Shown here piece after piece: positions 55,191 to 64,000 of a stretch of 64,000 nt of DNA. The stretch is taken from contig OX377204.1 of NCBI GenBank assembly GCA_947396885.1, forward strand, positions 47,541,139 to 47,605,138, written 5' to 3'. Origin of the DNA: Heligmosomoides polygyrus polygyrus (lineage: Eukaryota; Nematoda; Chromadorea; Rhabditida; Heligmosomidae). The notes beneath the pieces are model-generated. The model worked only from the letters and a program-made list of their open reading frames with translations, did no database searches and was not told the DNA's origin. The stretch's first letter is position 1. The number at the start of each line of letters is the position of its first letter. Made by a program: the position numbers and the translations under genes.

Positions 55191-56599
55191 ATACGCGGCG
55201 TACACCAAACAAGGTTTGGACAACTGCGACCTCTCCCTTTTACTTATATGCTTGTATTTTTCATTTCGTATTTGCGCTTCAACAATATTTAAATGCGTGG
55301 CGCATCCCAGAAAGGCTGCTCGAACTCGCTTCACTTTCACAACTCCTTCAAAACTCACCCTTCAAACTTCTTCATTTCTGTTTGGCCGTTGACTTCCATT
55401 TGATTTTTACTTCAGTTTTACTTACTTTTATTTTATTTTTTATTTTTTTCCTAGAGGGAAATCTAATTTTTATGTGACTTATGCATTGACTTGCGGTGGC
55501 CAGTCCATCCATGAGTGTTTGGTCCTTACCAGACGAGTCTGATACCAACTCATCGTTTTCGGAGAGATGGAAGGCCTGGTTGGCCTTGGCGAGAAATCCG
55601 AACCAGGAACTTCGATTCAGGTTGCAGGCGAAAACCAGCGCGCCGCATGTAGCAACGAATGCAGCAACGGTAACAAGATTGTGACAGGCATTCAGCCCAT
55701 GCACAATCAATTATGTCCGAAATGCAAGGTTTCGTGCGGGGCATGGCGCAATCTTAACTCTTTACACGCCTCAGAAATCTCGTTACCCTGTGCTCTCATA
55801 TGTGTCTCAAACATCTTCAAAAACTTTGCTAGCTGCAATGTTAGAACCTTTCAAATAGTACCTGCATTTTTAGGACACCCTGCATTTTTCGCAAGCCTTA
55901 GTGTGTCTTTAAGTTTTAAACCTTGAAAGAAGCACAAATCAATCGACACGGCCACTTTGTGATGAAATTATAACTGGTATTCAAACGGAACACAATCAAA
56001 CGATTGTAAAATGCAAGATTTCAGACGAGTGCATGGCGCACTCCATACCAATCATCTGTCGGAAAATTTCTATTTTCTTAAACTTTCATGTGGCGCATGC
56101 TATGGAATGAAGGCTTAACGTTGGTTTTTACCCTTGGTCCTCTATATTTACAAACAACCCATTAGGATGAGGCACGCATTCATTCAAATACTGTTACATA
56201 ACCTCTATTACATATCCTGGTGGCCTCCTGAAAGGAAGTTCCTCCTCTATAACGACACCAGCGTCGGTCGACGGCTTTGCCTGCATGGCATCCGCTGGCC
56301 ACGCCGGGCTAGGCGATTCCGCCGGCATCGGCTCCACGGGACACGCAAGGCTAGCCAGCTTTATCGGCGTCGAGTATGACGGGCCACGCTATTGACGTAG
56401 CCTAACTGCGCTCAACCCAAACAACTTCGAATGGGAGAATCTTACAGTCCACAGCGAAGAAGCAAGCATATGGCGCACTAAAAGATGAGATCGCGCCTTG
56501 CACTCCAAAAGTTCACTGCAGCTTTTTTGATTGATAGTGTAAATGCCACTTACATGAACCCCCAAAGTGGGGATATGTGTGTTCCATAAAATCAAATCA
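55191..56599. other. X2 interior, no gene seen
   Basis: Contains TGCGTGGCGCATCCCAGAAA near 55292, a SINE-type motif recurring at 19050, 57360 (inverse) and 58930. The open frame at 55567-55926 has no family motif. Unassigned. Confidence 0.4.
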
Positions 56600-57322
56600 G
56601 AGCGAACTCTTCCGAATCAAAATTGGCTTCTTCTACATAAAACTAGAGACTCTTCAAAAATGTTAGAATATTTTTGTTTAAGGTAAATTTAAGTATAACT
56701 TCCTTTAAACTTTTAATTTGCTTCCCAATAAAAAAATACATAGTTTGAAATTTTATAAAGAAATTTATTTTTTGAGGAAAAACAATGATTCAAAGCTTGT
56801 TTAGAAGAGCAGGAAGGCGTCCATTTTATACAGCCAAAACAGAGATTGCGCCATGCCTATGTCCGAAACTTCGTGATTTTTATTCGATTGATAGCAAACT
56901 TTTGTTTACATGCAGTTTCGCACCTGCAAGCGGTGTAGCACAAACAATTGTAAGAAAACACACGCATCCTAACTTTTTTACTGCATGTAAGCAGTATCCA
57001 GTCCTTTAATGCACGGCATGATTACTACCTTGCTGCACCTTAACGCAAAATTTAATTCATTATTTTTTCTCAAAAGATAAAAATTTTGTAAAATTATTCC
57101 ACTCAATCGGCAGCTGAAGTAAAAAAAAATCACAAAAAGTTATTCTATGTTTCCTTTGAGCAAAAAATTATTTTAACCATCTTGAAAAGTCTTTAGTTTA
57201 ACTTGTAAGAAGTTCATCTTGATTTGGAAGACGTTCACTTTGATTTCAAAATTGATAGGCCAGCTTAGAAGATTGTCCAATTTGATTTGGAAAGTGTCCA
57301 GTTCGACGTAAAAATGGTATAT
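56600..57322. repeat. M-type MITE inside X2
   Basis: Inverse orientation to the copy at 37147. Blocks: CTAGAGACTCTTCAAAAATG near 56644, TTCGATTGATAGCAAACTTT near 56883, ACCATCTTGAAAAGTCTTTA near 57176 and ATTGTCCAATTTGATTTGGA near 57273, ending near GACGTAAAAATGGTATATA. Confidence 0.7.
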
Positions 57323-59145
57323 AAGGGGTAAAGAATAAAGGAAGACGCAACCCAATCTCTTTTGGGATGCGCCACGCCTTCTTCTTCTACTAGAGTTTGT
57401 TTGGAAATCGATTCTCCGGAACCCAAAAACTACCTGAATCGGGCATGTGAGTACTTTCGCACCTAGCACACTCTTAGACCTCGCATGAAGTGATTGCTGC
57501 TCAATCTCATGTTTTTCTAATTTCTTACTCACATAAGTTGAATACTGGGTCGACCACGAAGTCGACATCCGGAATGGAAACGCATGCAAGGCTTTTTACT
57601 TAGGCTGAAAAACTGCTATTTATTGGGAGAGTTTAAATTTTAACCAGCAACAACGACATGCGAGTATTCCAGAAATTTTAGAATGAGTGAGGACAATTAA
57701 ATCGTTAAAAACCGAGGACCCTACGGCTGAGATGAAACAGATCTCAAAAGAGCGATCGGTGTTGGTTTTATTGCCCTAATGGGGTAGTGCACTGCCAATG
57801 GGTATCGCACCGAGGTGCGAACCGAGCAGAGGTCACCCGCGACTCGGCCAGCACAGGGCTCGGGCCGAGTCCAAGTCCCACTCTCAGAACCGATTGCGTG
57901 CAGAAAGGGTAAAATTTCGACCATGTCCTATTTGAGCCATATTATATTGCCGAAGAGCTGTTGACGCTGCCAAAACGGCTATCCAAACCATTTTCCCGTT
58001 CAAGAACAACCTGAAGCTTAAACTGAAGAAAACGAGATAAAACACGAAATTTGGATAGCAGTAAAGGCCACAAAATTACCACCCCGAAGAAAGCCAGTAT
58101 TATTAGCTGCTGGTTTTGGAATACCGACCCTACTACCGCCCACTGAAAAAAGTTGGATCACCTTCACTGCTTTTTTATACACACTACAACGAATTCAAAA
58201 TGGGAGAATCCTGTACAGTGAACGAAAAACGGAGTTTTTGAAGACATATTAAAGCGGCCGCTTTTTAGCTCTTGGAGCTGTTTTACTGGAAGTGAAAGGA
58301 GCTTTTCTCAGCTAAATTAGCGTAGATAAATGCTTGCAAAGGAGGGGATGGTTAGTGGGAAAGGACGTCCCGAAAGTGGACCTTGCTAGCAATTGGAATA
58401 AATATGCGGTGAGATCAAAATCAACCAAAATAGGTCGTGCTTAGTGTTACTGTAATATTCGCAGCAAGTTCAATTCAGATCTTCTGAGAGAAATGGATAT
58501 TTCGGGATTTCGCTGAAATCGACAGCTGGTGGAGTGACCGAGGTAGGCGCCCTGAGAGGTCGTAAATCAATTAGGGGCCCTCCAGACGAAAACGGCCCAT
58601 ACCTAGGTCATAGGTTGTCGAAATGAGCGCCGCTTGGAAGCAGAGAATGCGCAGTGAAGAGGGGAATTGAATAGTGTTAGCTGGAATCCACAAGAGTAAT
58701 TTTAAAGCAAGTTACAGCAAAGCGACGCTTTGTGACGGATAAATCCGTCGGAAAGCGTCTTTCTTTCAAAGAATTTGAGCGGTATTGTATTCGCACATAG
58801 ACCGAAGGAGCCGGGTCTCGCATGCATCTGATACCAGGGTCTTGGCTTGGATTTCCCGTCTGAGCCAGCTGTCTTCCATTATGCCAAATACGCAGCCAAC
58901 TTACCTCCACGACATCGCGTACAATTGAAATGCGTGGCGCATCCCAAAAGAAATTGATTGACGCTACCCTTTATCTTTAATCCTTATGTGTTTCAGTTTA
59001 TACTAAATGGTTTGAATGCGAAAATGTTTCTTAAGCGTTGTAGGTTACGCCGTGCACTGGTCTAGCATCGCGCGGCGTTTCCTTGATTGATGGCTAAAAG
59101 ATATTTACTAAGTGTTCATCTAATAAATTTTAAAAAATGGGCGCG
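57323..59145. other. X2 interior with SINE pieces
   Basis: TTTTGGGATGCGCCACGC near 57361 and its inverse GCGTGGCGCATCCCAAAA near 58932 are opposed copies of one SINE-type motif. No protein-like frame was recognised; the rest is unassigned. Confidence 0.45.
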
Positions 59146-59187
59146 TGTAGCGCAGTCGGAGGAGATGCCGGCTGACCTGACACCAGA
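59146..59187 (+). repeat. tRNA-like SINE head (family D), truncated
   Basis: GGGCGCGTGTAGCGCAGTCG followed by GAGGAGATGCCGGCTG, close to 18833-18870. It is cut off where X2 right-arm sequence begins. Confidence 0.5.
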
Positions 59188-59206
59188 TTTTTGGTTTACA
59201 ATATAT

Positions 59207-59510
59207 AAGGTAGAAAATACGCTATAATAGGCCGAATCTCCTCCTTCATTAGCTACTTAGGAGCTGTGGGTGTAATTACCTCCAGCCAGCACAGGGGTCA
59301 GCGGCGCCAGGCGGAAATTAGGTCACTGAACTATTTTTCAGGCGCTCGCTAGGCGATTTTCAGCTCATCGGGAAGAGGGCTCGGTGTTGATCACGAATAT
59401 GTCATTCAATTTGCAATGCGCTCAATTTGAAGAGCGCTACAGAAAAGCGGCGGAAAAGGCGGTTTTTTTCGCTTTTTCCGCCCAATGACCAAAAGATAAG
59501 GCCGGTATTG
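59207..59510 (-). repeat. Right TIR of X2
   Basis: Inverse of 54137-54440. It ends GGCCGGTATTG at 59510 and is followed by TA and the resumed LINE. Confidence 0.92.
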
Positions 59511-59760
59511 TAGACACCCGCTGGACGAGAGCCATCACTGACTGGATTCCGCGGGATGTCAAAAGAACACCAGGACGCCCACCAACTCGTTGGTCGGACT
59601 TCTTCGTTAAAGCCCTGAACGACCGATATGACGCTCTTCGTGTCCCTCGAGCGAGGAGGATCCATTGGACCACTCTGGCACGCGACAGGGACGAATGGAG
59701 ACGCTGCTGGCACCCGCTTGAGCAATTCGATGATCAACGGGACGACAGGTGATACAGGTG
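59511..59760 (+). pseudogene. RTE LINE (family 1), 3' part after X2
   Basis: Continues the LINE interrupted at 54136. It encodes the family C-terminus ([20 protein letters not shown], then [20 protein letters not shown]) and ends GACAGGTGATACAGGTGATA. The three-nucleotide-level match to 46115-46372 is very close by eye. Confidence 0.92.

Positions 59761-59814
<54 letters not shown>
59758..59814. repeat. TA/GA microsatellite at the LINE 3' tail
   Basis: About 11 TA units followed directly by about 17 GA units. It abuts the LINE's GTGAT tail, so it was either the insertion site or grew out of the tail. Confidence 0.95.
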
Positions 59815-59816
<2 letters not shown>

Positions 59817-59964
59817 ATAGTCGCCACTTCTCAATTAGTATAAAAATGTGTTTGTTTTTTGCCAAATCGATAAGCCCGAGGAGTGGAGGATCTTTGATGT
59901 TACAGTGGAATCGGCGCCTCACGAGTTCGGGAGTCCTGTACGCCCGCAGTGCCGCCGGCGGGAA

Positions 59965-60045
59965 GCGGCTCGTAGCGCAGTGGATAGCGACGTTGCTCCA
60001 TGAGAGGGAGGTAGAGAGTTCGATTTTCTGCGCTGCTGCATCTTT
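59965..60045 (+). repeat. tRNA-like SINE head (family C)
   Basis: GCGGCTCGTAGCGCAGTGGA and GAGAGTTCGATTTTCTGCGC look like a tRNA 5' half and T-arm. A related inverted copy is at 61595-61676. The shared downstream text GCTGCTGCAT shows the unit extends beyond a tRNA, so a SINE is likelier than a tRNA gene. Confidence 0.55.
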
Positions 60046-60442
60046 GCATTTCAACCTATTGTTTGATTTGAGCGATTCTGATATCTGCACTATTTCAGAT
60101 GTTTGCTGTGCAGTGTTTCCAGATGTATGCCGTGAGAGCAACTTTGTTGCCAGTTGTTTATTACTGACCGGGTTTTTAACCAAAACTCAATTGGAAAGCT
60201 GTTAAACATAAACGTTTGACATCTGTGATACACAGACACAAAGTGCATGGAACATAAGCACTGGTCACAATACGAGCAGTGCATAAAGGCTACTGGCTCC
60301 TCACAGTTTGCTTCCATGTATGGACATAAGAGATCGGCTCCATAGACGAAATCCAATTGAAGACGTTCCCTTTCCTCTGAAACAAGAGTTCCAGCCGAAA
60401 ACGTTATCATATGCCCACTGCTTGCCAGCCTTTCCACATCTA

Positions 60443-60600
60443 TCAGTTCATTTTGCTGATCCCAACCTTCTTCTGGTTTTCCACCACTTCCAGCCGTTCG
60501 TCTTCGTTAACTTCAAGTTGACGTGCTTCGAAGTCCTTGGGTATGCTAGCCATCCGTTCGGTCAGGTTGGTGTTATTCCCATGAACGCTGCTTATCTAAA
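60443..60600 (-). CDS. Hypothetical coding fragment, paralogue of 47181-47573
   Basis: The minus frame reads ISSVHGNNTNLTERMASIPK, then DFEARQLEVNEDERLEVVEN, then QKKVGISKMN and a stop. The middle 25 residues align without gaps to SILRDFELRQLEINEVEKLE at 47.3 kb. A second minus frame just downstream (60437-60180) is cysteine-rich but unrecognised. Function unknown. Confidence 0.35.
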
Positions 60601-61053
60601 GGTGGACTACACTTCAGCGTGAGCAAGTGGACCACTCGAGCATCGGCGACTTTGTTGGTGTTAGGTTTTAGAGAACCTCCAGCAGACCTCTGATTTCCAA
60701 GTGACAGGCAAAGATGTCAGAAAGAGTGTATTGATGCCGTTTAGGTCAAATTCCGGGATCCACAGACTTTCTCGTTTTAACCACATATGACCTCACATCA
60801 TGGTCTTCTTTGAAAACCCGAGCAGGATGGTTTTACCCGAGGTCGTTGGCCGATGTATGAAAACAGACTGAGAGGAGCCTGCAGCATTTATACCCTGCCC
60901 ATTGTGTCCAGTGCTGCTTTATGCACGTTGTACCTGTGTATCATTGGTGTTGAATATTTATGCATCATCCTGTTGAATACCACAGCATGCAGCTGGAAAG
61001 TGCGCAGAAAACATCTGAAAATGGTATAGACGTCCCTCAAATCTCAACCAATC

Positions 61054-61523
61054 AGGAATCGTAGAATCGCCTTGACCTCGAGACCAAGATTGATACAATA
61101 TTTATCTGGCTAACGTTTCGGCGCAACCGCCTTCGTCAGAGCCTGGAAAAACAAGGGAACTTAGAGAGGTTGTTCGTCCAAGGACTACCTTCAAGTCACA
61201 GAGGGCTAAGAAGAAAGAGATGGAACGAGACAGAGCAGAAGTGGCCCAGTTCCAACTAGCCTTAAGATTGCAGCCGAGAGGCTGTCACGTCACCCTCGGA
61301 TGGAGGCAGATTGGATGAGTGAGACTCTCCCCTTCCAGTCATCTCTTCAGCGACCATCCCTCTGTCACTATCTGGCGTTAGACCGCAAAGATCAGCAAAA
61401 GGGGCGAGCTCCTGAGTTACCATCACGCGCTCCTCTCTCCTATTATCCTATTATACTATCCTTTCGCCGGATAAATATTATATCAATCTTGGTCTCGAGG
61501 TCAAGGCGATTCTACAATTCCTG
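61054..61523. mobile_element. 470-bp MITE with TIRs of about 50 bp
   Basis: The left end reads CAGGAATCGTAGAATCGCCT and TGACCTCGAGACCAAGATTG. The right end is the inverse, ending GGCGATTCTACAATTCCTG. The interior begins CTAACGTTTCGGCGCAACCG. No coding sequence. The target duplication is unclear. Confidence 0.85.
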
Positions 61524-61594
61524 TTTAAAGTTATCCCAAGATTCAGCGACAGTCGGACATGGAACTCTCAACCAATCATTTAAAAAGCAGGAAT

Positions 61595-61676
61595 GCAGCA
61601 GCGCATGAGGATCGAACCCCCGACCTTCCTCCCATGAAGCATCGTCACTACCCATTGCGCTCCGAGCTGCTTGCCG
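61595..61676 (-). repeat. tRNA-like SINE head (family C), inverted
   Basis: On the minus strand it reads GCAGCTCGGAGCGCAATGGG and later GGGGGTTCGATCCTCATGCG, a good B box. Same unit as 59965-60045. Confidence 0.55.
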
Positions 61677-62015
61677 GCAGAGGCATCGCGGTCGTACAAG
61701 AACCCAAATTCGTGCTGCGCCGTTCAATTGTGACTTCAAGAACCCCCACTCCTTGGGTTTAACGACTTGGCAAAAATGAAACACATTTTATGCTAATTGA
61801 GGGGTGGCGATTATCCCTATTTAATAGGATGACTCCCTCTCCTCGTTCATATATACACTATCAAACCCTTTCCTTGTGAGAGAATTCCCGCCAAATGGTT
61901 GCGAATTTGCCCGAAAAAGTCAGGTTATCAATGGCGCAGAGTTTGCCAGCCAGGCGCGCTAACCTCCTGTTATCCGATTTTTATCCGATTTTATCCGAAT
62001 CATTGCGTTTTTCAG

Positions 62016-62141
62016 AACCCCGGATCTTCGGATGATTCAGATGAGGGCAATTTTGAAAACCCCGGATCTTCGGATGATTCAGATGAGAACAATTTTAGAA
62101 ACCCCGGATCTTCGGATGATTCAGATGAGGGCAATTTCAGA
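62016..62141 (+). repeat. 42-bp tandem repeat, three units
   Basis: Units start at 62016, 62058 and 62100, each beginning AACCCCGGATCTTCGGATGA and containing TTCAGATGAG. In one frame they encode three 14-residue repeats, NPGSSDDSDEGNFE and variants. Flanking DNA is rich in ATCCGA/TCGGAT words on both sides (61975-62000 and 62150-62210), so a nucleotide-level origin is likely. Confidence 0.9.
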
Positions 62142-62299
62142 CCGAGCCGGATTTCGGATAATCCGAAACCGGATACATCTGGCCGGATATCCGAAAATGC
62201 ATGATTCGGATCCCATGTCTACTGGATGGTTTACTACAGAGCATTTCCCGATCCAACTCGCAGAGTCTACCATCCTACAGGGATGCATGACGGTTTCGG

Positions 62300-63698
62300 A
62301 TTGTGCCGACATATTTATGTGAAGTGGTGGCATCTTTATCAGATGTCTACAAATTATCGCCTCCGGGATTTCCTATACATTATGCCATTGACTTCCGCAT
62401 ATATCTCTGAGTGTTGATTTGCTCAAGAAAGAAAGAACTATACTACACCATGGCACTCCTAAAAACGAATCGACACGACTACTCATTCAGATCTTATGCT
62501 AATAATTCTGCAAAAGAAGACATAGGTTTTATCTTAAATCCCCCGCTTTGTACAATGTTTCTGGATCCCCTCCTGGCGAACAGTATAGGTTTCACAAATC
62601 GTAGCAACAACCTCTTTATATGCGAAGCATTATATTGTGTTTCTGCTCTGTTAGTTTTGCTTCATTCGATTTAGAGCCGCCTATGAGTGCAATAAATAAA
62701 TAAATAAAAATAAAGTCTAGAATGAATAGATTGGATCTTTCGCATGTAGTGTACACAATTTCCGTTTGAGTCATAATTAGCGATAATTTCTATTATGTTT
62801 TTGGTAAGAAAAAATGGAGTTACAGCTTTTTGATAATATGTAGTATGGAGACTTCCTTCAAAAGAGAAAACATAAAAGTACCTCGAAATTTCGAGGGTCT
62901 CTTAAAATCATGAAGCCTCTGCCGCACAGAAAAATTATATACCTTTAACAAGCTTTTTTAAAAAATTAAAAGAGTGGAACAAATAAATAAATAAATAAAT
63001 AACAGCAGTGACAAGAATAGTTGAAAAACGAACATGAGCCTAAAATGAATAAATCTGTCTTCTCCTAACATTAGACAACGCGACGAGGTTCCGCATTCGG
63101 AAGCGGCAGCTGACACGTGCCCTTCGATTCAAGGCCCTTGCTTCAGGAGAACAAAGCGTTTCATCTTCTGGAGTCGGCGATTCGTAAACTTATCTGAAAG
63201 GGATAGGACACACTGACCTCTCCATCGGATGGCCCCGCAAGCCATTGTGTGGCGAAACGTGTATTCAATCCCTTTAGGGTTTCCCTTAGAAGTAGGTAAA
63301 GTGTACGGCGTATCCCTGGCATCAAATGCATAGTTTGACTAGTGCTGCAAAAGTTTAAGGATCTCGGAAAATCATGAGGCATACCAACGCACACGTTTCT
63401 CCAAGATTTAGCGCCCGCACACCAACAACGTTGAGATGAGATAGATAGGAGACAGTTAGCTTTATCGTTAAGTGATATAGCGGAATATTACAAGTACTGA
63501 CTGCTCTGTCTCACACCTCCAGAGGAATTGAAGGTCAATAGTTTCTGCCGAATTAAGCGGTCCTGAGTGTAAAAGTGTAGTGATCGGCATTCGTCTGCTA
63601 CATTCCTTTCCTGCACTTTCACTGAACCACGACTTACAGATTCCTGTCGTTTTCCTTCTAAGATGACCCTAAATATGCTTTCAATTTCATGCTTCCAG
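62300..63698. other. Unassigned intergenic or intronic DNA
   Basis: Contains AAATA microsatellites near 62692-62712 and 62979-63001. No exon was recognised before the astacin EGF exon. Confidence 0.45.
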
Positions 63699-63814
63699 CT
63701 CTGTGTCAGCCCGTGGACTCTGCCAAATGTCAGAATGGTGGCTTCCCGAATCCCAACAACTGCATGGTCTGCATCTGCCCAAGTGGATATGGCGGGACCC
63801 TCTGCAATGAAAGG
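63699..63814 (+). CDS. Astacin metalloprotease, EGF-like exon
   Basis: Acceptor ATGCTTCCAG|CT and donor AGG|GTTTGA enclose 116 bp (two bases plus 38 codons): LCQPVDSAKCQNGGFPNPNN, then CMVCICPSGYGGTLCNER. The spacing CxNGGFxxPxxCxxCxCPxGYGGxxCxER is the EGF-like module that directly follows the catalytic domain in nematode astacins, usually followed by a CUB domain. The six cysteines needed for three disulphides are partly upstream. It is on the same strand as the exons at 40.1-43.3 kb but 20 kb away. It is either the same gene with a large intron or a neighbouring paralogue. A CUB exon is not visible in the last 190 bp. Confidence 0.8.
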
Positions 63815-64000
63815 GTTTGATCACTATGCTCTTCATTCAAAATTACAAGCACTCTTGCCAAAAATTTTCTAGTCATCAATTGCCCTCAATATTTCACTTG
63901 CATGCATGTATCCTAGCACTTATAAAGGGGTAGTGTGTGCGCAACTGGAGTGGGGAGACGGCGTACTGGCGATACTCAACGATTGATGGCGATCGACAGC

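Larger units (their letters stand above)
54137..59510. mobile_element. Long-TIR DNA element X2 (5374 bp, TA target duplication)
   Basis: Starts CAATACCGGCCTTATCTTTT and ends with the inverse, flanked by TA at 54135-54136 and 59511-59512. Removing the element and one TA restores the LINE, as comparison with 46090-46130 shows. The terminal repeats, about 304 bp, are nearly identical. The left arm continues for a further 750 bp that matches the X3 left arm. The interior holds an M-type MITE, SINE pieces and no recognised transposase. The length, TA duplication and TIRs suggest Tc1/mariner-type mobilisation in trans; the family is not recognised. Confidence 0.88.

Noticed and set aside
60308..60622. 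Plus-strand frame with GYASHPFGQVGVIPMNAAYL
   Set aside because: No family motif; the minus strand has a conserved paralogue at 47.3 kb, so the plus frame is more likely its shadow.

Overview
The window is eukaryotic nuclear DNA from a parasitic nematode, most likely a hookworm-type strongylid. The reasons are: three lineages of RTE-clade LINEs of the nematode type, mariner and Tc5/pogo-type transposon remnants, tRNA-headed SINEs, a degenerate worm-type casein kinase 1 copy, and short GT-AG exons of a secreted astacin metalloprotease. There are no operons, rRNA genes or CRISPR arrays. Genus assignment is inference.

Layout. 0-5 kb: unassigned DNA, then decayed LINE pieces and a SINE plus transposase remnant. 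5.3-13.3 kb: one RTE family 2 LINE, split by two insertions: a 1 kb repeat (about 6.47-7.49 kb) and a 4.06 kb long-TIR element called X1 here (8140-12197). 15.5-20.4 kb: a foldback-like element (X3) whose arms enclose a dead, intronless CK1-like kinase copy. 20.4-30.5 kb: SINEs, palindromic MITEs, a truncated RTE family 1 copy and a second SINE plus transposase unit. 32.25-33.3 kb: a mariner pseudogene. 33.7-36.8 kb: RTE family 3. 37-40 kb: two MITE-like repeats and a direct-repeat pair.

40.1-63.8 kb holds the only convincing host gene. Four plus-strand exons (40121-43277) encode a signal peptide, a prodomain and the start of an astacin mature domain. A further exon at 63699-63814 encodes the astacin EGF-like module. 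The zinc-binding catalytic exons were not found between them. That 20 kb is filled by a nearly intact RTE family 1 LINE, a family 2 LINE, a 200-base assembly gap, a second family 1 LINE split by a 5.37 kb TA-flanked element (X2), and several SINEs and MITEs.

The most notable discovery is a group of large elements with long terminal inverted repeats. X1 and X2 begin CAATACC; X2 is flanked by a clean TA duplication and X1 retains TA on one side. X2 and X3 share about 1.1 kb of left-arm sequence, and X3 encloses a kinase-derived sequence. None shows a recognisable transposase, so they look non-autonomous. The two LINE copies they interrupt rejoin almost exactly at the insertion points, which fixes element boundaries and relative ages.
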